A DNA stretch of 64,000 nt from Collimonas sp. OK242 (lineage in GTDB: Bacteria; Pseudomonadota; Gammaproteobacteria; Burkholderiales; Burkholderiaceae_D). The stretch covers positions 56,469-120,468 of the forward strand of contig NZ_FNOR01000017.1 in assembly GCF_900107095.1 (NCBI RefSeq), written 5' to 3'. A program made the position numbers and the translations under genes. Under the pieces are notes generated by a model, which was not told the origin of the DNA, ran no database searches, and saw nothing but the letters and a program-made list of their open reading frames with translations. This document shows positions 26,858 through 37,074 of this stretch, in pieces. The first letter of the stretch is position 1. The number at the start of each line of letters is the position of its first letter.

Positions 26858-27796
26858 ATGAGCTCAAACACCACTCCCGACCATCCCGCCGAGGCCGTCA
26901 AATCCTATCTGGTGGACCTGCAAGCGCGCATCGTCGCGGCGCTGGAACAGATTGACGGCAAGCCGTTCGGCAGCGATCAATGGCAGCGTGCAGAAGGCGG
27001 CGGCGGCATTTCGCGCATCATCGAAGAAGGCAATGTATTGGAACGCGGCGGCGTCGGCTTTTCGCACGTGATGGGCAAAAGCCTGCCGCCGTCGGCAGCC
27101 GCCAACCGGCCTGAGCTTGCGGGCCGGCACTGGGAAGCCATGGGCGTGTCGCTGGTCATGCATCCGCGCAACCCGTATGCGCCAACCGTGCATATGAACG
27201 TGCGCTTCTTTATCGCCAGCGCAGAAGGCCGGGAGCCGGTATGGTGGTTTGGCGGCGGCATCGATCTGACGCCGTATTACGGCTTTACGGAAGATGTCGA
27301 GCACTTTCACCGCAGCTGCCGCGACGCCCTGACGCCGTTTGACGATGCCAGCGGCCAGGATGCGGCGCTCTACCCGCACTTCAAACAATGGTGCGACGAC
27401 TACTTCTATCTGAAACACCGCCAGGAGCCGCGCGGCGTCGGCGGCATTTTCTTCGACGATTTCAACCGCTTGGGGTTCGAACGAAGCTTTGCCATGATGC
27501 AGAGCGTCGGTAATGCTTTCATCCCCGCATATACCCCGATCCTGGCGCGCCGCAAGGATATTCCCTACGGTGAAACCGAGCGCGATTTCCAGGCATATCG
27601 TCGCGGCCGCTATGTTGAATTCAATTTAGTGTATGATCGCGGCACTTTGTTCGGTCTGCAATCCGGGGGACGTACCGAGTCCATCCTGATGTCGATGCCG
27701 CCCGTGGTCAAGTGGCGTTACGACTGGCAACCGGCGGCTGGAAGCCCGGAAGCCAAGCTATATACCGATTTTCTGATCCATCGCGAGTGGGTTTGA
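26858..27796 (+). CDS. hemF: Oxygen-dependent coproporphyrinogen III oxidase
   Basis: A 312-residue HemF, converting coproporphyrinogen III to protoporphyrinogen IX with oxygen in haem synthesis. Signatures include [30 protein letters not shown] and the C-terminal [17 protein letters not shown]. The stop TGA shares its A with the nadD start (TGATG), so translation is coupled. Confidence 0.97.
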   Translation: MSSNTTPDHPAEAVKSYLVDLQARIVAALEQIDGKPFGSDQWQRAEGGGGISRIIEEGNVLERGGVGFSHVMGKSLPPSAAANRPELAGRHWEAMGVSLVMHPRNPYAPTVHMNVRFFIASAEGREPVWWFGGGIDLTPYYGFTEDVEHFHRSCRDALTPFDDASGQDAALYPHFKQWCDDYFYLKHRQEPRGVGGIFFDDFNRLGFERSFAMMQSVGNAFIPAYTPILARRKDIPYGETERDFQAYRRGRYVEFNLVYDRGTLFGLQSGGRTESILMSMPPVVKWRYDWQPAAGSPEAKLYTDFLIHREWV

Positions 27797-28491
27797 TGGG
27801 CAGTTCCCCGATGACATCCAAGCAAACCTCCCGGCCCACGCCCAGGCCATGTATCGCAGTCCTCGGCGGCAGTTTCGATCCGGTCCACAATGGTCATGTG
27901 GCGCTGGCGAAATACTTCGTGACCTTGCTGGCGCCAGACGAGTTGCGGGTAATTCCTACCGGCAACCCTTGGCAAAAGCATGGCCTGGAAGCCACTCCGG
28001 AACAACGGGTGGAGATGGTCAGGCGCGCGTTCCGCCAGCAAAGCGTAGCGGTCGTCATCGACCAGCAGGAAATCCAGCGGCAGACTGCGACGTATACGAT
28101 AGATACGTTGCAAGCATTGCGGACCGAACTTGGGCCGCAAGCGTCTATCGTGTTCCTGATGGGGGCGGACCAGTTGCAGCACTTGAACAGCTGGCAGGGT
28201 TGGGATCGCTTGTTTGACTACGCCCATCTGGGTGTGGCCTCGCGGCCCGGTTTTGCCATGGATGAATCACGGGTTCCAGCCGAGGTTACGCGCGAATTTA
28301 CACGCCGCGCCGCCACCCCGGAACAGATTCGTCAGAGCGCGCACGGTTTGACCTACCTGGCGAAAAATTTAGCTGTAGACATTTCGGCAACAGAAATTCG
28401 TTCCGCGCTGCACAATGCAAAAAGACCCGACACGCTGGTCCCGGCGGCAGTACTGGACTATATTGAACAACATCATCTCTATAAGAATTAA
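27796..28491 (+). CDS. nadD: Nicotinate-nucleotide adenylyltransferase
   Basis: A 231-residue NadD that makes deamido-NAD. The nucleotidyltransferase motif GGSFDPVHNGH is at 24-34 and the C-terminal ISATEIRSAL is present. The ATG at 27796 overlaps the hemF stop; an ATG five codons later (27811) is an alternative. The rsfS ATG immediately follows the stop. Confidence 0.95.
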   Translation: MGSSPMTSKQTSRPTPRPCIAVLGGSFDPVHNGHVALAKYFVTLLAPDELRVIPTGNPWQKHGLEATPEQRVEMVRRAFRQQSVAVVIDQQEIQRQTATYTIDTLQALRTELGPQASIVFLMGADQLQHLNSWQGWDRLFDYAHLGVASRPGFAMDESRVPAEVTREFTRRAATPEQIRQSAHGLTYLAKNLAVDISATEIRSALHNAKRPDTLVPAAVLDYIEQHHLYKN

Positions 28492-29121
28492 ATGGATATC
28501 AAAAAACTACAAAGTCTCGTCATCGATGCACTCGAAGACGTCAAAGCTCAAGACATTCGCGTCTACGACACGGTCCACCTGACCGGTTTGTTCGATCGTA
28601 TCGCGATTGCTTCCGGCACCTCCAATCGCCAAACCAAGGCGCTGGCCGCCTCGGTACGCGATAAAGTCAAAGAAAACGGCGGCACGATTCTCAGCGTCGA
28701 AGGCGAAGACACTGGCGAATGGGTATTGGTCGACATGGGCGACATGGTGGTGCACATCATGCAGCCGGCGATCCGCGCCTACTACCGCCTGGAAGAAATC
28801 TGGGGCGACAAGGAAGTCAAGTTCGGCGCCGCCAAACGGGTTTCCACCCGCACGGCTGCCGAAGAAGAAGCGCCGAAGAAGATCTCGCGCCATCTGACTA
28901 CTTCGCAGGCCTTGAAGGCGGAAGACGAAACGCCGAAGAAAGCGCCAGCGCGCAAGAAGCCGGTCAAGACTGACGGCGCCAAGAAAGCGGTCGGCAAAAC
29001 CATCAAGGTAGCGCCGTCGAAGAGCTCGGTGCCGCCGAAGAAGGCTGCGGCGCCCAAGAAAGCACCTGCCAAGAAACCCGCTGTCAAGCGCGCTCCGGCA
29101 AAAACCAAAGCGGCTGAATAA
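28492..29121 (+). CDS. rsfS: Ribosomal silencing factor RsfS with basic C-terminal tail
   Basis: The first 115 residues or so are a standard RsfS domain ([37 protein letters not shown]), which binds ribosomal protein uL14 and blocks subunit joining in starvation. Residues from about 122 to 209 are an extra Lys/Ala/Pro-rich tail with repeats such as [16 protein letters not shown]. Usual members are about 105-120 residues, so the tail is unusual and resembles histone H1-like sequences. The start codon abuts the nadD stop. Confidence 0.93.
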   Translation: MDIKKLQSLVIDALEDVKAQDIRVYDTVHLTGLFDRIAIASGTSNRQTKALAASVRDKVKENGGTILSVEGEDTGEWVLVDMGDMVVHIMQPAIRAYYRLEEIWGDKEVKFGAAKRVSTRTAAEEEAPKKISRHLTTSQALKAEDETPKKAPARKKPVKTDGAKKAVGKTIKVAPSKSSVPPKKAAAPKKAPAKKPAVKRAPAKTKAAE

Positions 29122-29144
29122 GCTGCTGCGTCCATAGCACACGC

Positions 29145-29615
29145 ATGCAGCTCATCATCGCTGCGGTCGGCCACAAGATGCCGGCATGGATAGAAAACGG
29201 CTTCGGCGAGTATGCGAAACGCATGCCGCCGGATTGCCGCATCGTCCTCAAGGAAATCAAGCCAGTCGAACGCTCCGGCAGCAAGACCGCCGAAACGGCC
29301 ATGGCGCTGGAACGCAGCCGTATCGAAGCGGTACTGCCGAAAGGCGTGCGCATCATCGCCCTCGATGAGCGCGGCAAAGACCTTACCAGTGTCCAGTTAT
29401 CGCAACAGCTGACCCAATGGCAGCGCGACGGGCGCGATGTCGCCTTCATCATTGGCGGCGCCGATGGCCTGGATCCGGAATTCAAGGCCAATGCCGACAG
29501 CTTGCTGCGCATTTCCAGCCTGACTTTACCGCACGGCATGGTCAGGGTACTGCTGGCCGAACAGCTGTATCGGGCCTGGTCGATTACCCAGAACCATCCG
29601 TATCACCGGGTGTGA
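29145..29615 (+). CDS. rlmH: 23S rRNA pseudouridine-1915 N3-methyltransferase
   Basis: A 156-residue SPOUT methyltransferase that modifies helix 69 of 23S rRNA. The knot region [12 protein letters not shown] and the C-terminal [14 protein letters not shown] are intact. Its usual genomic partner rsfS is directly upstream. Confidence 0.97.
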   Translation: MQLIIAAVGHKMPAWIENGFGEYAKRMPPDCRIVLKEIKPVERSGSKTAETAMALERSRIEAVLPKGVRIIALDERGKDLTSVQLSQQLTQWQRDGRDVAFIIGGADGLDPEFKANADSLLRISSLTLPHGMVRVLLAEQLYRAWSITQNHPYHRV

Positions 29616-29718
29616 CCCCTTTGCACCCTTGAGCGCCCCAATAAGCCACCCAATACACGGGTAACTCTGTAATAATCGCTGGAATTATCAGACGACGCAT
29701 CCGCCGTAGCCGCCAGCA

Positions 29719-30339
29719 ATGAAAAATCCTTACCAGAAAATCTACCTTGCCTCGAAAAGCCCGCGCCGGCGGGAGTTGCTGCGACAGATCGGCGTCGTAT
29801 TCGAATTGCTATTGCTGCGCGACCAGACGCCGCGCGGCCCCGATGTCAGCGAGGAAGTCTTGCCGGACGAATCGCCGCAGGATTATGTCGTCAGGGTGAC
29901 CATGGAAAAGGCCCGCGCTGCATACCAGATGATGATCTGGCGCAGTTTGCCGGTACGCCCTGTCCTGGCGGCCGACACCACGGTCACGATCGACGGCCGG
30001 ATTCTAGGCAAGCCCGCCAACAAGCCCGAGGCGGTCGCCATGCTGCGGCTCCTGTCGGGCCGCAGCCATCAGGTCCTCACCAGCGTTGCCGTCATTTATC
30101 GCGAAGAATCCTGGCAACTCACGCAAGTGTCCGATGTCCTATTCCAGGAGCTGCCAGAGGCCATGATCGAAGCCTACTGCAATACCAGCGAGCCTTACGA
30201 CAAGGCCGGCGCCTATGGCATCCAGGGACCGGCAGCGATTTTCATCGAAAGCATAAGCGGCAGCCATTCCGGCATCATGGGCTTACCCCTTTTCGAAACC
30301 GCACAACTACTACAACAGGCAGGCATCCGCATTTTATGA
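29719..30339 (+). CDS. yhdE: Maf-like dTTP/UTP pyrophosphatase
   Basis: A 206-residue Maf-family nucleotide pyrophosphatase with the signature LASKSPRRRELL, the catalytic segment ADTTVTIDG and YDKAGAYGIQG. Placement just before rng matches E. coli yhdE-rng, so the YhdE type (dTTP/UTP house-cleaning) is the best call. The start of rng overlaps its stop (ATGA). Confidence 0.92.
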   Translation: MKNPYQKIYLASKSPRRRELLRQIGVVFELLLLRDQTPRGPDVSEEVLPDESPQDYVVRVTMEKARAAYQMMIWRSLPVRPVLAADTTVTIDGRILGKPANKPEAVAMLRLLSGRSHQVLTSVAVIYREESWQLTQVSDVLFQELPEAMIEAYCNTSEPYDKAGAYGIQGPAAIFIESISGSHSGIMGLPLFETAQLLQQAGIRIL

Positions 30340-31799
30340 GCGAAGACATCCTCGTCAACATCACCCCCCAGGAAACGCGCGTTGCGCTGATTTTCCAGGG
30401 AGCAGTGCAGGAACTGCATATCGAACGCACCTTGTCGCGCGGCCTGGCCGGCAATATTTATCTGGGCAAAGTGGTCCGTGTACTGCCCGGCATGCAATCG
30501 GCATTTATCGATATCGGACTGGAGCGCGCAGCCTTTCTGCACGTCGCCGACATCTGGGAAACCCGTGCCCACGATGGCCAGGCGGCACAACAGACGCCGA
30601 TTGAAAAATTGCTGTTCGACGGCCAGTCGCTGACGGTGCAAGTGGTGAAAGACCCTATCGGCACCAAAGGCGCCAGGCTGTCGACCCAGATTTCCATCGC
30701 CGGCCGGATGCTGGTGTATCTGCCGCAAGACCGGCATATCGGTATTTCGCAGCGGATTGAAAATGAAGCCGAACGCGAACTGCTGAAGAACAAAGTGCAA
30801 AAGCTGCTGCCGCCCGAGGAAAAGGGCGGCTTCATCATCCGCACCATGGCCGAAGACGCCTCGGATGCCGATCTGCAGATGGACATCGAGTATTTGCGCA
30901 AGACCTGGTCGTCCATCACGCTGCTGGCAAAAACCAAACCGGCGCCGACCTTGCTGCATCAGGATTTGAGTTTGGCACAGCGCGTGCTGCGTGATTTTGT
31001 CAACGACGAGACCACCACCATCCAGGTCGACTCGCGCGAGAATTTCCAGAAGCTGCAAGAGTTCGCCGCCAGCTACACGCCGTCTGTCACAGCGCGGCTG
31101 ATGCATTACACCGGCGAGCGTCCCCTGTTCGACCTGTACGGCGTAGAGGAAGAAATCCAGGAAGCATTGAGCCGCCGCGTGCCGCTCAAGTCCGGCGGCT
31201 ACCTGATCGTCGACCAGACCGAAGCGATGACCACCATCGACGTCAACACCGGCAGTTTCGTCAACGGCCGCAATTTCGACGACACGATTTTCAAGACCAA
31301 TCTGGAAGCAGCGCACGCCATAGCGCGCCAGCTCAGGCTGCGTAATCTGGGCGGCATCATCATTCTCGATTTCATCGATATGGAGAATAGCGAGCACAAG
31401 CTCGCGGTGCTGGCCGAGTTGCATAAAGCGCTGCTGCGCGACCGCACCAAGAAATCGGTGTCGGAATTTTCCGCCCTGGGCCTGGTGGAAATGACCCGCA
31501 AGCGCACGCGCGAATCGCTGGCGCATATCTTGTGCGAACCCTGCCCCGCCTGCAACGGCAAGGGCCAAGTCAAGACTGCGCGCACCATTTGCTACGAAAT
31601 CCTGCGCGAAGTACTGCGCGAAGCGAAACAGTTCAATCCGCGCGAATTCCGCATTCTGGCGTCGCAGGTGGTGGTCGACATGTTCCTCGAAGAAGAATCG
31701 CAGCATCTGGCCATGCTCGGCGATTTCATTCATAAACCGATTTCCCTGCAAGTGGAAACGGTTTATCCGCAGGAGCAATACGACATCATCCTTATGTAA
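30336..31799 (+). CDS. rng: Ribonuclease G
   Basis: A 487-residue RNase E/G-family endonuclease: an N-terminal S1-like domain, the catalytic Asp region IDVNTGSFVNG and LDFIDME, and the zinc-link cysteines CEPCPACNGKG. It ends without the long scaffold of RNase E, giving RNase G, which matures 16S rRNA. It is translationally coupled to yhdE and sits 7 bp before a glycosyltransferase gene. Confidence 0.95.
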   Translation: MSEDILVNITPQETRVALIFQGAVQELHIERTLSRGLAGNIYLGKVVRVLPGMQSAFIDIGLERAAFLHVADIWETRAHDGQAAQQTPIEKLLFDGQSLTVQVVKDPIGTKGARLSTQISIAGRMLVYLPQDRHIGISQRIENEAERELLKNKVQKLLPPEEKGGFIIRTMAEDASDADLQMDIEYLRKTWSSITLLAKTKPAPTLLHQDLSLAQRVLRDFVNDETTTIQVDSRENFQKLQEFAASYTPSVTARLMHYTGERPLFDLYGVEEEIQEALSRRVPLKSGGYLIVDQTEAMTTIDVNTGSFVNGRNFDDTIFKTNLEAAHAIARQLRLRNLGGIIILDFIDMENSEHKLAVLAELHKALLRDRTKKSVSEFSALGLVEMTRKRTRESLAHILCEPCPACNGKGQVKTARTICYEILREVLREAKQFNPREFRILASQVVVDMFLEEESQHLAMLGDFIHKPISLQVETVYPQEQYDIILM

Positions 31800-31806
31800 G
31801 GTTTAC

Positions 31807-32799
31807 ATGAATAGTTCTTTACCGATTTCTGCAGCCTTGCCTGGCGCTTCCGACGCTCCGGCCGAAGCTGACAATTCTTTCCATATCGCCTTCTGCGTCG
31901 ACGACCACTATTGCCGCAGCATGGGAGCGACGATCGCCTCCATCATCGCCAATAGCCCAGGCGTGGTTTTCACCTTCCATGTGTTCGCCTTTTCACTTTC
32001 CGCGGATAACCGCAAGCGCTTCAAGGAGCTGGAGCAGATGTACCAGCTCAAGACGCATGTGCATATCATCGATCCGGCGGTATTCCAGCCGTTCGCGCAC
32101 ATCTCGCAGTTCTCTTACTATTCGCCGACCATCTTCACACGCTTGCTGATCCCCTCCACCTTGCGCGGAATGTGCGACAAGGTTCTCTACCTGGATGCGG
32201 ATATCCTGTGCGTTGGCAGCTTGGCTGAGTTGCGGCAAATGGATTTCGGCGATAGCGCGGCGATTGTCGTGCCGGATGCCGATGAAACCACCAGAAGACG
32301 TTGCGCTGCCTTGCAATTGTCATCGCAGAAATATTTCAATTCCGGCGTGATGTACATGCACGTGGATAACTGGATGGCCCAGGAAATCACCGAAAAGACC
32401 ATCCTTGCCATCCTGGAAAACGGCAAGGACTACAGATTCCCGGATCAGGACGCGCTCAACGTGGTGCTGGAAGGAAAAATCAAGTATATCGACAGGAAAT
32501 GGAATTTCCTCTACGACTTGATCCATGACCTGGAAAAAGACAAACGCCAGATGCGCGATATCGGCGAGGTGGTCTTCATTCATTTCGCCGGCGCGGTAAA
32601 ACCCTGGAACGACTGGTGTTTGCATGCGTCCAGGGACTTGTTCGTCAAATACCAGGCGCTTTCGCCCTGGGCCGACTTGGCGCTCGATCCCGCGCCAAGA
32701 AACTATAAGGAAATGAGGATGTATTCCCGTTTCCTGATGAAACGAGGCCAGCTGCTTGATAGCTTCAAGTGGTATATGAAATATCTTGCCACAAGGTAA
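31807..32799 (+). CDS. Family 8 glycosyltransferase (LPS core type)
   Basis: A 330-residue GT8 enzyme of the RfaJ/LgtC type. After a low-complexity start of about 20 residues come the nucleotide-sugar region HIAFCVDDHYCRSMGATIAS, the metal-binding DxD in YLDADILC, and NSGVMYMHVD. It probably adds a hexose to the lipopolysaccharide core. It is 7 bp after rng. Confidence 0.88.
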   Translation: MNSSLPISAALPGASDAPAEADNSFHIAFCVDDHYCRSMGATIASIIANSPGVVFTFHVFAFSLSADNRKRFKELEQMYQLKTHVHIIDPAVFQPFAHISQFSYYSPTIFTRLLIPSTLRGMCDKVLYLDADILCVGSLAELRQMDFGDSAAIVVPDADETTRRRCAALQLSSQKYFNSGVMYMHVDNWMAQEITEKTILAILENGKDYRFPDQDALNVVLEGKIKYIDRKWNFLYDLIHDLEKDKRQMRDIGEVVFIHFAGAVKPWNDWCLHASRDLFVKYQALSPWADLALDPAPRNYKEMRMYSRFLMKRGQLLDSFKWYMKYLATR

Positions 32800-32834
32800 A
32801 TTTGTGCAAGAAGTAACAAAAAGTGAGAACCTCA

Positions 32835-32854
32835 CCGGCCGTCCTGACGGCCGG
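32835..32854. other. GC-rich hairpin followed by a TATAAT box
   Basis: CCGGCCGT and ACGGCCGG form an 8-bp stem with a 4-nt loop between the GT8 and GT9 genes; TATAAT follows at 32856-32861. It may be a weak terminator, or part of a promoter for the GT9 gene. Confidence 0.3.
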
Positions 32855-32915
32855 ATATAATTTCTGCAACTCAGCGCTGATTCATCGCTCACATATAGCC
32901 TACACCGATCCAATA

Positions 32916-33995
32916 ATGGCAATAACCAGTTCCCACGTCTTAATATGCCGCACCGACAATATCGGCGACGTTATCCTGACATTACCCATTGCCGCTTTTC
33001 TAAAGCAGCATTATCCAACGCTGAAAATAAGCTTTCTGTGCCGGGCCTATGCAGCGCCGGTAGTCAAGCAATGCCGCAGTATCGATGAAGTGGTGGAGCT
33101 TGAGAGTTTCTTGCTGGACCCCGCTGCTTATTTTGCGCACGCCAACGTCGACACCATCATCTTGGCGCAACCGAATAAACGCATGGCGATCGAGGCTTTC
33201 AAAGCACGTATCCCTAACCGCATCGGCAACGCGCGTCATAAGCTGTACCAAATGCTGTATTGCAATCGTCGGGTACGCTTCAAGAAGGGGAACTCGGCAC
33301 ACCATGAGGCGCAATTCAATTTCGAATTTTTGCGCCCTTTCGGCCTCAACACCGTCCCTGAACTTGCTGCAATTCCGGCCCTCTATGATTTCGACGTTCC
33401 GGAGAATCGGGAAATAAACCAGTTATTCCAGGCTCATCCATTCAATCTCATCCTTCATACAAAATCGAATGGGCATGGGCGCGAATGGCCGATCAAGCAT
33501 TACATCGCGCTTGCCCGGCGGCTGAGTAAATATCCGGATATCAAACTATGGCTAACGGGAAGTCCGGCCGAAGGGCAATGGCTCGCTGACAATGCTACGG
33601 AATTATTGCAATTGCAAAATGTGGGCAACGTCTGCGGCAAGTTCACGCTTGACCAGCTGAGTTCATTGATTAAAGCGGCCGATGGCTTGATCGCAAGCGG
33701 CACCGGCCCGCTTCATGTTTCCGCCGCGCTGGGCCAGCGCACGCTCGGCTTGTTCCCGCCGACGCGCCCAATGCATCCGGGCCGATGGGCTCCGCTGGGA
33801 AAGCGGGCACAAGCGTTGTGCATGCCGGTCAGCTGTAACGGCTGCGCAGACAGCAAGGCTGCGAGTTGCGATTGCATGGAGAACATCACTCCGGAAAGTG
33901 TCGCTGACATCGTGCTGCAGTGGCGCCAGGAGGCGCAGGCAGAACAGGCAACGCAATCCCCGGACGCTCTTATTTCCGATTCAATACAGCCATAA
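32916..33995 (+). CDS. Family 9 glycosyltransferase (heptosyltransferase-like)
   Basis: A 359-residue GT9 enzyme. The start region VLICRTDNIGDVILTLPIA and the donor-site segment GLIASGTGPLHVSAALGQRT are family hallmarks. It probably adds a heptose or similar sugar to the inner LPS core. The ATG at 32916 is chosen by family alignment; GTG at 32823 is a longer alternative, and neither has a strong Shine-Dalgarno. The 3' end overlaps the convergent GT9 gene by 26 bp. Confidence 0.85.
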   Translation: MAITSSHVLICRTDNIGDVILTLPIAAFLKQHYPTLKISFLCRAYAAPVVKQCRSIDEVVELESFLLDPAAYFAHANVDTIILAQPNKRMAIEAFKARIPNRIGNARHKLYQMLYCNRRVRFKKGNSAHHEAQFNFEFLRPFGLNTVPELAAIPALYDFDVPENREINQLFQAHPFNLILHTKSNGHGREWPIKHYIALARRLSKYPDIKLWLTGSPAEGQWLADNATELLQLQNVGNVCGKFTLDQLSSLIKAADGLIASGTGPLHVSAALGQRTLGLFPPTRPMHPGRWAPLGKRAQALCMPVSCNGCADSKAASCDCMENITPESVADIVLQWRQEAQAEQATQSPDALISDSIQP

Positions 33996-35094
33996 CCTGC
34001 GCTACCGTAATCGCCTTCACCCAATCTCGACGATTGGCGGCGGTGATTACAATACTATTCTCCTTGTCGATCGGCGCCCATTCAGGATTTTTCTGGCGCA
34101 TCAATGCGATCACCGGTACCTGCACGGCATTCGCCAAATGCATTACCGCAGTTTCAACCGAGATAATCAGATCGCATTCACGCAATATTGCCGGCAGCTG
34201 AAAAAAATTGTCCTGAGCGCTAAACAACTGCAATCGATCGAGAGCGTGAACATCGAAAAATGCTTTAGCCTGCGCCATTTCCTCAGGCACCACGTTGACG
34301 ATGAAGCGGGTATCTTTCCAGGCATCCTGCGCGCGTATCGCCGCAGCGAGCTCGACTACCCGCTCCAGCGGCCAGCAGCGTTTGGGAGTCTTGGCGTAGG
34401 GATTGATGAAAACCAGCTTGGCCGGATTGACAGATTGTCGCCTGTCTCGCTCGAAGCCCCAGCGCTTCAGCTGTTCCTGCGCATACCGGTTCCATTGCTC
34501 GGGAATCCGCACGAAAGGCAGCCGTGAAGATGGCGCGCTCTGCATACCGAACAAGCGAATGAACCAGGCCGCATAGACCGCGCTGATATGCACTCCCCGC
34601 TCGGCCACGCCATCCGGATCGAAGCCGGCATCCAGCTGCCGATATGCAAGACGCTTATGCAGGGCAAAAATTCCTGCCGGTTTCTGCATACCCGCAACAA
34701 AACCACGTGGACTGATCTGGCGCGCCAGCTTTGCATACATGGGCGGTCTCAGCGTCGCCAATGACACTACCAAGGGATAATCCTGTTGTTGCGCCTCGGC
34801 GATCGATTGTTCAAACAAGGCCGGACTGTAGGTCTGTTGATAAATCTTGGCAACGAACGGGCATTCAGCCAGCCAGTCGTATAAGGCATATTTCTTCAGA
34901 TACGGCCATGCCGCAGTGTTATTGCTGCGTCTGACCTCATCTACCCAGATATGGATTTTGATATGCGGGAAGGCCTGTGCGAAAGCTTGGAAACAGTTTT
35001 GCAGATAAGTGAAATCGCCAAGGGCAAGATGGGCGATGAACAGGATCTTATCCGTTTTTTTTAAAATTTCGGCCGGAACGAGTTGTGCTGTCAT
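33970..35094 (-). CDS. Second family 9 glycosyltransferase
   Basis: A 374-residue GT9-like protein. FIAHLALGDFTYLQNCFQAF replaces the usual start and ISVETAVMHLANAVQVPVIAL forms the donor-site end; VFINPYAKTPKRCWP is the central strand-loop. It is more divergent than the neighbouring GT9. It lies 95 bp downstream of msbA on the same strand, so both may be transcribed together for lipopolysaccharide assembly. Confidence 0.82.
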   Translation of the reverse strand: MTAQLVPAEILKKTDKILFIAHLALGDFTYLQNCFQAFAQAFPHIKIHIWVDEVRRSNNTAAWPYLKKYALYDWLAECPFVAKIYQQTYSPALFEQSIAEAQQQDYPLVVSLATLRPPMYAKLARQISPRGFVAGMQKPAGIFALHKRLAYRQLDAGFDPDGVAERGVHISAVYAAWFIRLFGMQSAPSSRLPFVRIPEQWNRYAQEQLKRWGFERDRRQSVNPAKLVFINPYAKTPKRCWPLERVVELAAAIRAQDAWKDTRFIVNVVPEEMAQAKAFFDVHALDRLQLFSAQDNFFQLPAILRECDLIISVETAVMHLANAVQVPVIALMRQKNPEWAPIDKENSIVITAANRRDWVKAITVAQVMAVLNRK

Positions 35095-35189
35095 GGGATT
35101 TTCTTTTTTGATTTTCTTGCAGACGATATTTTCAGATGAGGCGGGCCGGCGATCTCAAGTACGAAGCCTGAGATCTCGGCACTGCAGCT

Positions 35190-36947
35190 CTACATCTCTA
35201 CATGTGCCGCATCCTTGGAAAACTGGAGGTGATACAGATTTGCGTATGCGCCGTGCTTGCTCAGCAATTCCTCATGGCTGCCGATTTCAACAATGCTGCC
35301 CTTCGAGAGTACGACGATACGGCTGGCGCGCTCGATAGTCGACAGCCGGTGCGCGATCACGAAAGTGGTGCGGCCCTGCATCAGCTGGTCGAGCGCAGAC
35401 TGCACCGCCCGCTCCGACTCGGTATCCAATGCCGAAGTCGCCTCGTCCAGAATCAGGATAGGTGCGTCCTTGTAGATAGCGCGCGCCATCGCCAGCCGTT
35501 GGCGCTGGCCACCGGACAAGCGCGAACCGTTGTCGCCGATGTGCGTTTCGTAACCCTCAGGCAAAGCGGCGATCATTTCAGTCAGATGCGCTGCCTTGGC
35601 GGCAGCTTCAATCCGCGGCCGATCAGCTGCGCTGTCGCCGTAGGCGATATTGGCGGCGATCGTATCGTTGAACAGTACGACATTCTGGCTGACCATGGCT
35701 ATTTGCGCCCGCAGGCTGTTTAAAGATATGTCCTCGATAGCCAAGTCATCCAGCAGGATACGGCCTTCGGTCGCCGAATAAAATCCGGGAATCAAATTCA
35801 CCAAGGTGGACTTGCCACCGCCCGACATCCCCACAAAGGCAATGGTTTCGCCAGGCTTCACGGTCAGGTTAATATCGGTTAACGCTGGTTTGTCCTGCCC
35901 CGGATAGGAAAAGCCGACATTGGAAAATTCGACTTTCCCGTTGGTACGCTTGTCCAGCTGTATGCCGCCGGTGCGCTCGATCGGACTATCGATCAGTTTA
36001 AACACTGCCTCTGCTGCAGCCATGCCGCGTTGCAGCGGGCCATTCACTTCAGCCAGCTGTTTGAGAGGCACTTGCAAAGCGATCATCGCCGCCAAAAATG
36101 ATACGAAATCGCCGGCGGTAAGCTGTCCGTGACTTGCTTGCACCAATCCCATCGTGATCATCGCCGACATCGCGCAAGCCATCATGATCTGCGTGACCGG
36201 CACGGTGGCGGCAAAGGTGCTGGTCATGCGCATGCTGTAGTGGCGGATATGCTCGGCCGATTCTGCGAATCGCTTCCTCTCATAAGCCTCGCCGCCAAAC
36301 ACTTTGACGACCTGCTGCGCGCGCGTGGTTTCTTCGATTACCTGCGTCAGTTGCGCATTGACGTCGAGGGAATCCTTGTTCAGCTTTTTCAAGCGCTTGG
36401 CGGTAGTGCGCACCACCAGTATCATCAGAGGCATCAGCACCAAGGCTACAATCGTCAATTTCCAGCTGATGAACAGCATGTAGCCCAGCAAACCCGCTAC
36501 CGTCAGCACACAACGCACAATCGACGTAAACAGCTTGCTGATCATCTCTATGATTTGCTGCACTTCAAACATGATCGAATTGATCACGCGCCCGACCGTA
36601 TGGGTGGCATGGAAATCAATCGACACGCCCAAGATGCGATTGAACATTTGCTGCCGCAATGTCGTCAACACGCGGGTAGACACCCAGTTGGTCATGTAGG
36701 TTGTCAAGAAAGTCGAGGCGCCGCGCGCGACAAATGCGCCAATCACGGCTATCGGCACCAGCCACAGCGGAAACGTAGGTTTTTGCACAAAGCCGTTATC
36801 CAGCAGGATCTTGAAAATGTAAGCGACCAGCGGTTCCGTCGCTGCAGTCACAACCATCCCAAGAAGACCCAGGATCAATCGCTTTTTATAGGGCCGATGC
36901 AATACCGCAAGGCGCTTGAAAATTGTTGTATAGGAAAATGCGCTCAT
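35190..36947 (-). CDS. msbA: Lipid A export ATP-binding/permease protein MsbA
   Basis: A 585-residue half-transporter: six transmembrane helices in the first 320 residues, then an ATPase domain with Walker A GMSGGGKST, signature [14 protein letters not shown] and Walker B LILDEATSALD. It flips lipid A-core across the inner membrane. Its neighbours are LPS glycosyltransferases, which supports MsbA over a drug exporter. Confidence 0.92.
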   Translation of the reverse strand: MSAFSYTTIFKRLAVLHRPYKKRLILGLLGMVVTAATEPLVAYIFKILLDNGFVQKPTFPLWLVPIAVIGAFVARGASTFLTTYMTNWVSTRVLTTLRQQMFNRILGVSIDFHATHTVGRVINSIMFEVQQIIEMISKLFTSIVRCVLTVAGLLGYMLFISWKLTIVALVLMPLMILVVRTTAKRLKKLNKDSLDVNAQLTQVIEETTRAQQVVKVFGGEAYERKRFAESAEHIRHYSMRMTSTFAATVPVTQIMMACAMSAMITMGLVQASHGQLTAGDFVSFLAAMIALQVPLKQLAEVNGPLQRGMAAAEAVFKLIDSPIERTGGIQLDKRTNGKVEFSNVGFSYPGQDKPALTDINLTVKPGETIAFVGMSGGGKSTLVNLIPGFYSATEGRILLDDLAIEDISLNSLRAQIAMVSQNVVLFNDTIAANIAYGDSAADRPRIEAAAKAAHLTEMIAALPEGYETHIGDNGSRLSGGQRQRLAMARAIYKDAPILILDEATSALDTESERAVQSALDQLMQGRTTFVIAHRLSTIERASRIVVLSKGSIVEIGSHEELLSKHGAYANLYHLQFSKDAAHVEM

Positions 36948-37074
36948 AAGTCAGTCTGCTTTAAGTTCTTTTTTTACACTTTACTATCATGGAAAATTTC
37001 TTCTCCAAAAGTAGAGCCAAGTGATATGGAGGACACAGCCAATCGGCAAATGCAGGGCACAGCACGACCGTACC

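Noticed and set aside
30213..31778. Long minus-strand frame over rng
   Set aside because: Antisense shadow of intact RNase G; the translation is compositionally odd and motif-free.
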